Positions 7,131 to 14,668 of a DNA stretch of 14,668 nucleotides are shown here, piece by piece. Numbering within the stretch: the first letter of the stretch is position 1; the number at the start of each line of letters is the position of its first letter. A program made the translations under genes and the position numbers. Location: positions 7,600-22,267 of the forward strand of contig NW_001915114.1 in assembly GCF_000208925.1 (NCBI RefSeq), written 5' to 3'. The notes beneath the pieces were generated by a model. It was not told the DNA's origin. It saw only the letters and a list, made by a program, of their open reading frames with translations, and searched no databases. This stretch comes from Entamoeba histolytica HM-1:IMSS. Taxonomy: Eukaryota; Evosea; Mastigamoebida; Endamoebidae.

Positions 7131-8624
7131 ATGGCAAAATGTCGTTTTTTTGCGTTAGAAATTAGAGAGTTTACAAGTTATTTAAATTATAGAACATTAG
7201 AAAGATTGAGAATTGTTAATAAACGATATTTTCAAATAACACAAAAATTATTACAAGTAAATGTATTTGATATTGATGGTAAACGATTTGTTAATTCTCT
7301 GATTGAATCAAACACAATTAATATTTTACCTACATATACACATCCTACAAGCAATCACCTCTTTAAGAATTTGAATTGGGTTGGTTCAATTTTTGGAAAT
7401 CCAACAATAATTTTTGATTATAGTGCTGTTGTTTCTCCTAGTCAAATGGAAACAATAATGCAAATTAAAAGTGCTAAACAACTTGAGGTGGTTATGGATG
7501 TTGATTCTGTTTTAGGTCATAAAAGTAGAGTTGAAAAAATAGTTAATCAATTTCCTCAACTCAAACAACTTAAATTATCAATTGATCCTGGTGAAGGAAA
7601 TGAAAATCAAAGAGATGCACTTCAACATTTAACTAAATTAGTTCATCTCACTTCTCTTCAAACATTTTCATATCATCATAATTTCATATACTTTAATAAA
7701 CTTAATTATCTTAATATATTTATTAATGATAGTATTGAATTGGATTACTTTCTTAATGACATTCCTCAACTTATTACTGTCCAACGTCTTACTCTTAGAA
7801 CAAATAATGAATTCCAATTACCTCATTCCTCTATACTTCAATTAACATCATTAAATTCACTTGAAATATTAAATTTGTCAAAGTGTAATTTCAATTTTAG
7901 TAGTGAATTGGTTTCATTACAATCAATTTATCGAATTAAAAAGATCTTTCTTTCATTTGACATACACATTACTAATGAAATTATTGACCAACTGTACTTA
8001 TTTCCACCTATCTTTATTATCCAACTTAGTTTTACAATTGATGGTAATAATGAAATTCCAAATAGATTACTTCCTCCTAATGTTTGTATTTCTAATGCAA
8101 CAATACAAGAAGTAGTTCAAGAAAATGATTTTATAACTTCAGTAATATCAAAAGTTGATGTATTAACAACAGATATACCTAATATTCCATTTAGTCCAAA
8201 TGCATTAATTATTATTTTAAACCATATAACTGATTCAAGACTTCTTAGATTTAACAATACTAATTATTTAATTTCTGTATTACTTTGTGGTGATTTAGGT
8301 GATGATTCAATTCACTCACTTCTTACATTAAAATATCTTAAAAAATTTAAATTATTTGATGGAAAAATATCAACACTCTCTTTCCTTTCTCATTTTCATT
8401 TAGATACATTAGCAATTGTTGATTGCACTTATCCTATTAATGACTTTCATTATATTACTGAACATACTTCACTTTTAGTCATTACATTATTAGTTTCACA
8501 TGAATATTTGACTCAAGAACAAAATTCTAAATTAATGCAAATGCCATTTCTTCAAATGCTACGAACTTATTATTGTTCAATGTCAATTGATAAAAAGTTC
8601 CATCCATTTAGAATTCAATACTAA
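7131..8624 (+). CDS. F-box-like / leucine-rich repeat protein of unknown function
   Basis: A 497-residue protein whose first ATG is at 7131; the codon before it in frame is GTG. The N-terminus (residues 8-40, ALEIREFTSYLNYRTLERLR then VNKRYFQ) has the spacing of an F-box-like helix pair followed by an arginine- and leucine-rich turn, but it is divergent. The body holds irregular leucine-rich units, for example FPQLKQLKLSID, TKLVHLTSLQTF, LQLTSLNSLEILNLSKCNF and LLTLKYLKKFKLFDGKIS, with an asparagine in the LNLSKCNF unit as in typical repeats. There is no signal peptide or membrane segment, so it should be intracellular. If the F-box reading holds, it would link substrates to an SCF ubiquitin ligase; otherwise it is a protein-binding solenoid. 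Entamoeba genomes have many such lineage-specific leucine-rich proteins. It starts a run of three plus-strand genes with short gaps, each with its own GAAC element, which argues for separate transcripts. Confidence 0.8.
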   Translation: MAKCRFFALEIREFTSYLNYRTLERLRIVNKRYFQITQKLLQVNVFDIDGKRFVNSLIESNTINILPTYTHPTSNHLFKNLNWVGSIFGNPTIIFDYSAVVSPSQMETIMQIKSAKQLEVVMDVDSVLGHKSRVEKIVNQFPQLKQLKLSIDPGEGNENQRDALQHLTKLVHLTSLQTFSYHHNFIYFNKLNYLNIFINDSIELDYFLNDIPQLITVQRLTLRTNNEFQLPHSSILQLTSLNSLEILNLSKCNFNFSSELVSLQSIYRIKKIFLSFDIHITNEIIDQLYLFPPIFIIQLSFTIDGNNEIPNRLLPPNVCISNATIQEVVQENDFITSVISKVDVLTTDIPNIPFSPNALIIILNHITDSRLLRFNNTNYLISVLLCGDLGDDSIHSLLTLKYLKKFKLFDGKISTLSFLSHFHLDTLAIVDCTYPINDFHYITEHTSLLVITLLVSHEYLTQEQNSKLMQMPFLQMLRTYYCSMSIDKKFHPFRIQY

Positions 8625-8686
8625 AATTCTACCCTTTTTTTGTCATTGTAACCTCTATTTCATTCCTTTTTTACTAGTTTTAAAAA

Positions 8687-8698
8687 AGAACTTAAAAT
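8687..8698 (+). promoter_or_regulatory. GAAC core promoter element before the ankyrin-TBC gene
   Basis: AGAACTTAAAAT, with GAAC at 8688-8691, lies 25 bases before the ATG at 8713, inside an 88-base gap after the previous stop. It is almost the same sequence at almost the same distance as at 7102, which supports both the promoter call and the start codon. Confidence 0.6.
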
Positions 8699-8712
8699 AA
8701 ACAATATAGTTC

Positions 8713-10620
8713 ATGTCTCAACAAAGTCCTGTTCATAACCAAACATTTGGTTTTGATCATTCTTCATCATCAAGTTCTTCTCTTGTTATTTTTAACCAAA
8801 TTGAACGAAAAATTAATGGTAAATTAATAAACGAACGTGTTCCTGTAATATTTGCTTTTGCAATAAATGGTAAAAGAAAAGAAATTTTTGATAATGAATT
8901 ATTACCACCTCATCTTAGCGAAAAAGACTCAAAAATTAATTGGAAATCCCCTTTAGATAAAAGTTCAGTTATTCATATGGCTGCAATTTATGGAAAAACA
9001 AATTTTGTTAAACAACTAATTTCAGTTGGAGTTGAAATTGCCGTACAAAATAATGATGGAAATACTCCACTAATTGCTGCAATTAAAGCTGGAAGAACTA
9101 AAATTGCAGTAGTTTTAGCTCGTAAAATGTCTAAAGACCAAATTAATCATCAAAACAAAAAAGGAGAAACTGCATTATATTGTTGTGTTATAAAAGAAAA
9201 TACAGTTGTAATGGAATCACTTATTAAACATGGTGCAAATGTTAATATAGCAACACAAAATGGAACAACTCCATTAATGTTATCATTGTATAAAAACTTT
9301 CCTGACATAATTAAAATATTACTTAATGAAAATGCTGACACAACTTTAGTTGATTCAAATGGTCAAAATTGTCTTCACTACTATGCTAGAACAGAAAAGT
9401 ATCAACCACAAACTATAAATTATATTCGAGCTATTTCAAAAAATAAAACACTCTTCAATTCTCTTGACAAAAGTGGTCATAAACCAATTCATTATGCCAT
9501 TGAAGTTGGAATAGCTGATATTATTAACCACTTTCTTTCTATGTCTTCTTTAAAAGATGTTGGAATAGTATACACTGAAGTAGAAACAGTTTGTAAGTCA
9601 ACTCAAAGAAAAAGGGCATTAACTGGAAGAGATAGAGTTAGTGTTCTCATTAAAACTGATTCTTTAGGTTATGAAATTAATGCTACTAATAAACCCAAAG
9701 AAATGGATGATTATATTAACAATGAAGAACGTCAACAAAAATGGGATGAAATGATCAAATTTTATCAAGACAAACATAAATTTCATCCAAAGCTAATTTT
9801 CAGATTATATAAAGGAGTTCCTTGTAATAAACGTAAAGACTTATGGAAGGTAATGCTTGGGATAGATGAAATAATAAAGGAAAATGAAGGTGAATTTTCT
9901 AAACTAGCTTTGTTGGAAAGGGGTATTGAAGAAGATGATCAGATTCATAAAGACGTAATTCGAGCTCATCAAAATAATGTTAAGTTTATGTGTAAATTCA
10001 GTGATGGACAGAAAAAATTGTTTTTAACATTAAGGGCATATGCCAATAAAGACACTGAAGTAGGATATGTTCAAGGACTTGCTGATTTATTTGGTTTTTA
10101 TGTTTTAGTGTTTAGTACTGACGAAGAGGCATTTTGGAGTATGTACCAAACAATGAACTTACCAAAGTATCAACTAAGGTGTTGTTTCTTAAGAGGATTT
10201 CCTGGTGTTCAAAAGTTTAAAACACTAGAAACATTAATGCTCAAAAAATACCACCCAGAAATTTACACAAAAATTATGAAACTAGGAGGATATGATAGTC
10301 TTTATCCTCATTTATTAGAATATTATGCGTTATGGTTTTCAAGACTATTTACAGGAGACCTTGGTATTTGGATTTTAGATATTATCATTGTTGAAGGTTG
10401 GCAACTTACACTAAGTGTCGCTTCAACAATCTTCTTTTTATTAAAAGACAAAATTTTGGACGAAGAAGATGACTTAATGTCAATCGATATTTTATTAAAA
10501 AAACCTCAACAATTAGTATCTGGTTTCGACAAGTTTTTATTCATCAAATATGTTAAAAAGAATAGAATTCCTCCTTCACAAGTTGATAAATGGGCATCTC
10601 AATGTATAGAATCTAATTAA
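8713..10620 (+). CDS. Ankyrin-repeat plus TBC-domain protein (predicted Rab GTPase-activating protein)
   Basis: A 635-residue two-part protein. After a serine-rich N-terminus (residues 17-23), residues 83-280 form about six ankyrin repeats, with motifs SSVIHMAAIYGKTNFVKQLI, DGNTPLIAAIKAGRTKIAVVL, KGETALYCCVI, NGTTPLMLSLYKNFPDIIKIL, NGQNCLHYYAR and SGHKPIHYAIEVGIADI. Residues 360-590 are a TBC domain: YKGVPCNKRKDLWKVMLG, then IHKDVIR with arginine finger Arg417 (IxxDxxR), and GYVQG with glutamine finger Gln454 (YxQ), followed by LYPHLLEYYALWFSRLF. Both catalytic fingers are kept, so it should speed GTP hydrolysis on a Rab-type GTPase, with the ankyrin part probably choosing a partner or membrane site. 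There is no membrane segment. The linker at 285-345 carries basic patches. Rab and TBC families are large in Entamoeba, where vesicle traffic is extensive, but the Rab target cannot be told. The start at 8713 is supported by the GAAC element 25 bases upstream. Confidence 0.94.
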   Translation: MSQQSPVHNQTFGFDHSSSSSSSLVIFNQIERKINGKLINERVPVIFAFAINGKRKEIFDNELLPPHLSEKDSKINWKSPLDKSSVIHMAAIYGKTNFVKQLISVGVEIAVQNNDGNTPLIAAIKAGRTKIAVVLARKMSKDQINHQNKKGETALYCCVIKENTVVMESLIKHGANVNIATQNGTTPLMLSLYKNFPDIIKILLNENADTTLVDSNGQNCLHYYARTEKYQPQTINYIRAISKNKTLFNSLDKSGHKPIHYAIEVGIADIINHFLSMSSLKDVGIVYTEVETVCKSTQRKRALTGRDRVSVLIKTDSLGYEINATNKPKEMDDYINNEERQQKWDEMIKFYQDKHKFHPKLIFRLYKGVPCNKRKDLWKVMLGIDEIIKENEGEFSKLALLERGIEEDDQIHKDVIRAHQNNVKFMCKFSDGQKKLFLTLRAYANKDTEVGYVQGLADLFGFYVLVFSTDEEAFWSMYQTMNLPKYQLRCCFLRGFPGVQKFKTLETLMLKKYHPEIYTKIMKLGGYDSLYPHLLEYYALWFSRLFTGDLGIWILDIIIVEGWQLTLSVASTIFFLLKDKILDEEDDLMSIDILLKKPQQLVSGFDKFLFIKYVKKNRIPPSQVDKWASQCIESN

Positions 10621-10660
10621 CATTTTTTCACTTCTTTTGTGTTTTTCTTGAAACTAAAAA

Positions 10661-10672
10661 GGAACTTAGAAA
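10661..10672 (+). promoter_or_regulatory. GAAC core promoter element before the DSS1 gene
   Basis: GGAACTTAGAAA, with GAAC at 10662-10665, lies 17 bases before the ATG at 10679, in the 58-base gap after the ankyrin-TBC stop. It is the third copy of the RGAACTT pattern in a row. It is independent support for the very small gene that follows being real. Confidence 0.6.
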
Positions 10673-10678
10673 AATATT

Positions 10679-10858
10679 ATGACCGAACCTATGGATATCA
10701 TCAAAAATATTGAAGAAGATGATACTTTTGAAGTCATCCAAGATAAAACAAAAATAACTGAAGCTGCTAAAAACCCAATCCAATGGTCAACTCACTGGGA
10801 AGATAATCAACGAGATGAATATGTGAAAAAAGTCCAAAACGCCTTAAACCAAAAGTGA
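10679..10858 (+). CDS. DSS1: DSS1/SEM1 family protein (proteasome lid subunit Rpn15, TREX-2/BRCA2 partner)
   Basis: A 59-residue acidic protein. It has the two marks of the DSS1/SEM1 family: an acidic stretch ending in an aromatic, IEEDDTFEVI (residues 11-20), and the tryptophan block QWSTHWEDNQRDEY (35-48) followed by a short amphipathic helix VKKVQNALNQK at the C-terminus. Human DSS1 is about 70 residues, so the length fits, with a shortened acidic linker. Homologues are intrinsically disordered subunits of the 26S proteasome lid (Rpn15) and of PCI-domain complexes such as TREX-2, and bind BRCA2 in some eukaryotes. Here the linker between the two acidic parts is lysine- and alanine-containing (QDKTKITEAAKNP) rather than strongly acidic, so it is a divergent member. 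The frame begins at ATG 10679 after a GAAC element and ends with TGA; the next in-frame ATG (Met5) would shorten it only slightly. Confidence 0.88.
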   Translation: MTEPMDIIKNIEEDDTFEVIQDKTKITEAAKNPIQWSTHWEDNQRDEYVKKVQNALNQK

Positions 10859-10967
10859 TTGTTTTTTTAAAATTTAATAACTTAATAATTTATAAAAAAA
10901 AAGAAGAAATAATAAGAAATATAAAGTAATTAATTAAGTATTAATAGATTTTTCATTTATTCTTCCT

Positions 10968-11019
10968 AGTTCAGGGGAGACTAATCCCTGAGCTGTTTAA
11001 AAAAAAGAGTAATCTCTTT
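10968..11019. repeat. Two adjacent hairpins
   Basis: The first hairpin has 9-base arms, AGTTCAGGG (10968-10976) and CCCTGAGCT (10986-10994), with one G-T pair and a 9-base loop. It is unusually GC-rich for this DNA. Ten bases on, AAAGAG (11004-11009) and CTCTTT (11014-11019) form a second stem with a 4-base loop. The pair may mark the 3' end of the retrotransposon on the minus strand, or be an independent structured RNA. Position and structure are all that is seen. Confidence 0.5.
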
Positions 11020-11266
11020 GTTGAACATATTCTTTAGGTTTTTCTTAGAAAATGAGGAAAGCATTTCTTTGTTTTATTTCTCCTAATTAAGGGTTTTCAA
11101 ACTTCTTCTGCTTATTCATTCTTTTTAAGCCTTTGTTTGTTTTCTATCTTAATTTTAAGGAATTTCATTTTTCTTATTTTATGAAAGAGAGAAGGAATCA
11201 TTTCATTACTACTGTATTACTTTGACTAATCTTCTTTTAGTCTTACCCACACTTCAGTAGATTCTT

Positions 11267-11286
11267 ATATTACATCCATGTAATAT
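11267..11286. repeat. Inverted repeat in the putative LINE 3' tail
   Basis: Perfect 9-base arms, ATATTACAT (11267-11275) and ATGTAATAT (11278-11286), are separated by two C residues. Hairpins near the 3' end of LINE RNAs are often recognised by their own reverse transcriptase; whether this one was is only a guess. Confidence 0.5.
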
Positions 11287-11463
11287 TCTACTATATTCTC
11301 TTGCTGCACCCTTTGCACCATTCCCTAATACATTTCTAATTCAAATACATCATCATAACCAAATAATAACTGTGAGATTCAAAGCTTGAATTTGTACTAA
11401 TGTTTGTGTGTGTATTTCAGACATGCCATCTTTGATCTTATGAATAAGAAATAATAAAAAAGG

Positions 11464-12924
11464 TCAATTATTAGATATATCCATTATTGGATTTTCTTCA
11501 TACTGAGAAGTGTTTATTTCAGTTTCTTCAATATGCTCTATTGGTGTAATAGAGTTCATTTCTAGTATGATTGCATTAGATTATTCTTCTTCTAATGTGC
11601 TGTCAGAATTGAATGTGTAAAACATTAAGTCTTTCATATTTTTTATTATTATTGTTCGTAGGATTTTGGAGAAGTCTAATTGTAATTTTAGTGATTTTAC
11701 TCTTCTTACTGATTCTTTATGTATTAGTCCATTTATAGATAATATAACAGGTATTATTTCTACATATATTAATTCTTTATTATTTCTTATTTTCTCTTGT
11801 AAATCTTTGTATTTATTTATTTTGTGAATATAATTTAATTCTAAATTATTATCTTGACATATAACAACATCTATAATATATCATTTCTTTTCTGTAATAT
11901 TTTGATAATATATATCTTATCTTCTAGCATGGAAAGAATGGTCACTAACCAATAAATCTTTATTGTAAGTTATTACCACTTCATCATTATTAATACATTT
12001 TGGATGATTATTAAAATCAATTGCATCAAATTCATTAAAATGTGTAATTAATATGTGTTTATATATTTGTTTACATACATAATCATGTTTTAATATTTGA
12101 TTCTTTTTCATTACATCATAACAAGATATGAATAATAGATGCAATTGTGTTATGACAATGTTTACAATATTTTAAAGCATCATTTTTGGAGTATTTTTGA
12201 TTTAATATTTCCTGTCATACTTACTCCTTCTTGCATTTTTACTATTTGGAGGAATGAATTTCTTTTTATATTTAATGACATCCATGTTGCTACTGTTAAT
12301 TTCTTATCATTGAAAGTTCCATTTGCATTTCTTATATATTCACTACATTTCTTTTCTTTCCATTCATTTAAATATCTATCATTTAATTCATTATTTACCC
12401 ATTCAAATACTTTCTTTACATCTTGTTTTCTTTCATTTATTTCTATTATATTCATTAATTCATTAAAATTAATATTCTTACCAAATGTTTTCTTCATTCT
12501 TTTAATTATTCCATTTGGATTTTCTTTTATTGCTTCTATCATTTCTCCTATTCCTGTGTTTGATTTCCACTTATATTTTAAATATATTCTTAATAATTCT
12601 TTACCACATTCATCTCTTGCTGACATTAATCCAATTCCCAATTCATTTATTTTAACATATAATCTACTTTTTGGGATATTTCTACTGTATAATTGGAGTT
12701 GTATCAATGAATTTTCTTATTTGTTTATCTATCTTCTCCAATTCTCCTAGTTTCCATGGGACAATACAAAATCCATATCTTAATTTTGAGATTATATCAC
12801 TATTAATATTTCTTATTGTATTGAGAATGCTATATTTCATATCTAAATAATTTACAAAAATAAAAAAAGATGCAAAATATTTTGCATCATTAGAATATTC
12901 AACTTTGTTATATTTTACTCCTAA
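11464..12924 (-). pseudogene. LINE reverse transcriptase / endonuclease remnant
   Basis: Four frame segments follow each other in the order of a LINE protein. Segment A (12924-12685): LGVKYN, DMKYSILNTIRNIN, then GFCIVPWKLGELEKIDKQIR, which is the end of reverse transcriptase and its thumb. Segment B (about 12707-12180): LYVKINELGIGLMSARDECG and a helical region that continues to WMSLNIKRNSF. Segment C (about 12180-12135): YCKHCHNTIASI, the cysteine pair of the zinc finger. Segment D (from 12135): HLLFISC and LKHDYVCKQIY, the histidine, cysteine and KHD part, then the endonuclease core IIDVVICQDN and KINKYKDLQEKIRNN, ending with VEIIPVILSINGLIHK. A, B, C and D need three frameshifts to join. 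Stops at 11917 (beside the endonuclease PD-like position), 11881 and 11581 break segment D, and the frame closes at 11464. The copy is inactive. Confidence 0.8.
12869..12888. repeat. Perfect 20-base palindrome inside the LINE remnant
   Basis: GATGCAAAAT (12869-12878) is followed directly by its exact reverse complement ATTTTGCATC (12879-12888), with no spacer. In the LINE frame it encodes the residues DAKYFA, so it may be a chance result of coding sequence, but a perfect 20-base palindrome is uncommon even in AT-rich DNA. Confidence 0.7.
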
Positions 12925-14668
12925 AATAAAAATAAAAAAATAAAAAAATATGATAAATACAGAATATATAAATATTTATGTTTATATTTTATAATCATTT
13001 CTATTCATTTTGTATGAAATATTAATGAAGTAGCTTATTTGATGAATTATAATTATTTTTATTCTTTTTATTCTTTTATTTATATGTTATTTATCTATCG
13101 TATTTTTATATATTTATTTTTATATTTATTTCTCTGTTTATATTATTTATATCATTGTGTTATTCTTATTATCTATATATTATTATATTATTCTTATTTT
13201 ATTATTTTTATATTTATATTTTCTATACTTTCTTATTGTTATTCTTTTCTATTTAGTTGTATTTGTTTATTTGAATATTCATCTTTTCATCTTTTATATT
13301 ATTATCATTTATATCTATTTTCATTTTATATTTATTCTCTTTTGTTTTATATTAATATTAATTTTATCTTTTATATTTTGATTTTATTATTATATCATTG
13401 ATTATCATTTCTCATTTTATTTATCATTTATTCTTATTATTCTTTTGTTTTATATTCTATATCATATATTCATATCATTTTCATTTATATTTTATCACTT
13501 ATTATATGTTATAATAACATAACACATATGATTAAATATATAATAAATATCATGATGAAGTTATACATATAAATAATAAACATAAAAAAGAATAAAATAT
13601 TTTCAACAATAAAATAATATTAATTAATTTACATCATTAAATTAGACACTATTTATTGAATATTTCTAATTTTTACAATAAAAATACACATTTTATTTCA
13701 TTCTTTTCTTCTTTTATCATCTCTTTGTTTTATTACTTTTATATTCTTTCTTTTTATATTCTTTTATATCTTGATATTTTTCTATTATTTTCATTTCTTC
13801 TATTATTGATTTTGTTCAATTTATGTTGATAAATGTATTTGTCAATGAATTGAAATATTTTTGATAAATTCATCTTGTACTTCAATGTGTGTTTTAAATA
13901 ATTAACATTTTATCATCTGGTTTAACTGTACATTTGATTTGAACGAATGTTGCAAATGAATTTACACTACAAGTTTAAATGATGAAAAACAAGAAGATTT
14001 GATTACATTCAATGTTCATATTGTAAAGTCGAATAATAATAACATGATGAAACATAAAAGAAATGATGAGTAAAACAATGATATATGATATGAATGAAGA
14101 AAGACGACTCAAATGAAGTATAAAACAAGTAATGATAAATATACAAGATAAAAGAAGAAGAAACAATAAAACCTTAAAACAAAATAAAAGGGAGTGTGAA
14201 AATAAAATAGTGATGAATATGAAAAACACAAAAACAAACGAATGAAACAAACAAGGAAATAATTTAAAGAAAAAAGGAAGATGAAATAAATATAATTTGA
14301 ATGATGTATAGTTTTATGAAGTTATTCAAACCAACAATATGAATAGAAACCGGAATAGAGTTAGAAGGAAAAGAATCGAAACTGAAAGAATGAAAGACAA
14401 ATCAATAAAACTTGAAAATGTGTATTTGAGATAACCAATAACACCACAACAACAATGATGAATAAATCCAAGAAGAAAAAGAAAACACACATACAAAGAT
14501 ATTCAATCGAAAACAAGACAATAAAATTTAGAGAATAGATAAACATGATATGAAAATATAGAATGAATAAATGCAATGATGAGATGATATGAAAGAGATG
14601 AGATAAAGAAGAAATAATAAAAGTAAATAGATGACATGAATGAAGAACAAATGATAGGAAAAGAAGAA
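12925..14668. other. Low-complexity, strand-asymmetric gene-free region
   Basis: About 1.7 kb with no gene I can support. From about 13025 to 13500 the plus strand is T-rich with scattered C (TTTAT and ATTCTT-like units). From 13520 to 13660 it is A-rich, from about 13680 to 13870 again T/C-rich, and from about 13975 to the window end it is strongly purine-rich (GATGAA, GAAGAA and AATGAA-like units). Apparent open frames here translate only to runs of F, I, L, Y and S, which is what pyrimidine-rich strands give by chance. It may be decayed repeat DNA or part of a non-coding Entamoeba repeat, but I recognise no family and see no tRNA unit. Confidence 0.6.
13505..13521. repeat. 17-base palindrome at a composition switch
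   Basis: TATGTTAT (13505-13512), one A, then ATAACATA (13514-13521) form a perfect inverted repeat. It sits where the plus strand changes from T-rich to A-rich. A cruciform or protein site is possible; chance is also plausible in such AT-rich DNA. Confidence 0.5.

Larger units (their letters stand above)
10859..11463. other. Gene-free region, probably including the non-coding 3' tail of the LINE remnant
   Basis: I see no open frame of note on either strand. The first 100 bases are A/T-rich 3' flank of the DSS1 gene. From about 10960 the composition becomes more mixed, with GC-richer stretches such as 11303-11327 and several short hairpins (10968-10994, 11004-11019, 11224-11242, 11267-11286). 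This fits the 3' untranslated part of the minus-strand retrotransposon that ends its coding remnant at 11464. I could not identify a clear end or a target-site duplication. Confidence 0.4.
10960..12930 (-). mobile_element. 5'-truncated, decayed LINE (non-LTR retrotransposon with restriction-like endonuclease)
   Basis: The coding remnants at 11464-12924 read on the minus strand as the C-terminal half of a LINE polyprotein. The element begins abruptly at the Leu-Gly-Val motif near the end of the reverse transcriptase, next to simple A/T sequence (12925 on), which is the 5' truncation usual for LINE copies. The endonuclease lies after the reverse transcriptase and is of the restriction-like (R2/R4) kind, as in the EhLINE families of Entamoeba. 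The right edge near 12925 is fairly sharp. The left edge is uncertain, and 10960 is chosen because mixed composition and hairpins start there. I found no convincing target-site duplication. It cannot move by itself. Confidence 0.75.

Noticed and set aside
10968..10994. Rho-independent-type terminator
   Set aside because: All genes here are eukaryotic, and the stem is over 100 bases from the DSS1 stop; a retrotransposon-tail structure is a better reading.
12139..12750. 203-residue plus-strand open frame
   Set aside because: It lies opposite the LINE remnant, and its F/L/S/I-rich translation is the antisense of lysine/asparagine-rich coding sequence.
13039..13401. Open frames on the plus strand, apparently multi-membrane-spanning proteins
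   Set aside because: They are low-complexity translations of T-rich DNA (F, I, L, Y, S only) with no motif, and two frames are open at once.
13975..14576. Minus-strand open frames that look like membrane proteins
   Set aside because: They come from the purine-rich plus strand read backwards; composition alone explains them.

Overview
The window looks like nuclear DNA of an amoebozoan protist of the genus Entamoeba, probably close to E. histolytica or E. dispar. The sequence is very AT-rich. The genes lie on both strands without visible introns, close together, with short leaders. Several start codons have a GAAC element 15-35 bases upstream, like the core promoter element described for Entamoeba. 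All functional calls come from eukaryotic protein families. Genus is an inference and species cannot be decided by eye.

Genes, left to right (1-10858): a 5'-truncated BEACH/WD40-type gene (+); a small thioredoxin-fold protein without the CxxC cysteines (+); a pseudouridine-5'-phosphate glycosidase fused to a PfkB sugar kinase with an N-terminal membrane segment (-); a HAD/Cof-type phosphatase (+); a SNAP-25-like protein with two SNARE motifs (-), whose stop codon is one base from that of the phosphatase; an F-box-like/leucine-rich protein (+); an ankyrin-TBC (RabGAP-like) protein (+); and a 59-residue DSS1/SEM1 homologue (+), which is easily missed because of its size. Three of these (BEACH, SNARE, TBC) belong to membrane-traffic families, but nothing shows that the neighbours are co-regulated as a pathway. 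The glycosidase-kinase fusion would supply both steps of pseudouridine breakdown, and the divergent HAD phosphatase next to it may or may not be related.

Right part (about 10960-14668): a decayed, 5'-truncated LINE-type retrotransposon on the minus strand. It keeps the end of the reverse transcriptase, a zinc-finger/KHD region and a restriction-like endonuclease domain, broken by at least three frameshifts and three internal stops. A structured, non-coding, probable 3' tail follows. Beyond the LINE remnant lie about 1.7 kb of low-complexity DNA with no gene I can support. There the plus strand changes from pyrimidine-rich (about 13025-13500 and 13680-13870) to purine-rich (about 13975-14668).

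I see no tRNA, rRNA, CRISPR array or intact mobile element. The observations most worth following are the two-SNARE protein with serine at one zero layer, the unannotated DSS1 gene, the membrane-anchored pseudouridine enzyme fusion, and the one-base convergent gene pair with a shared bidirectional poly(A)-like signal.
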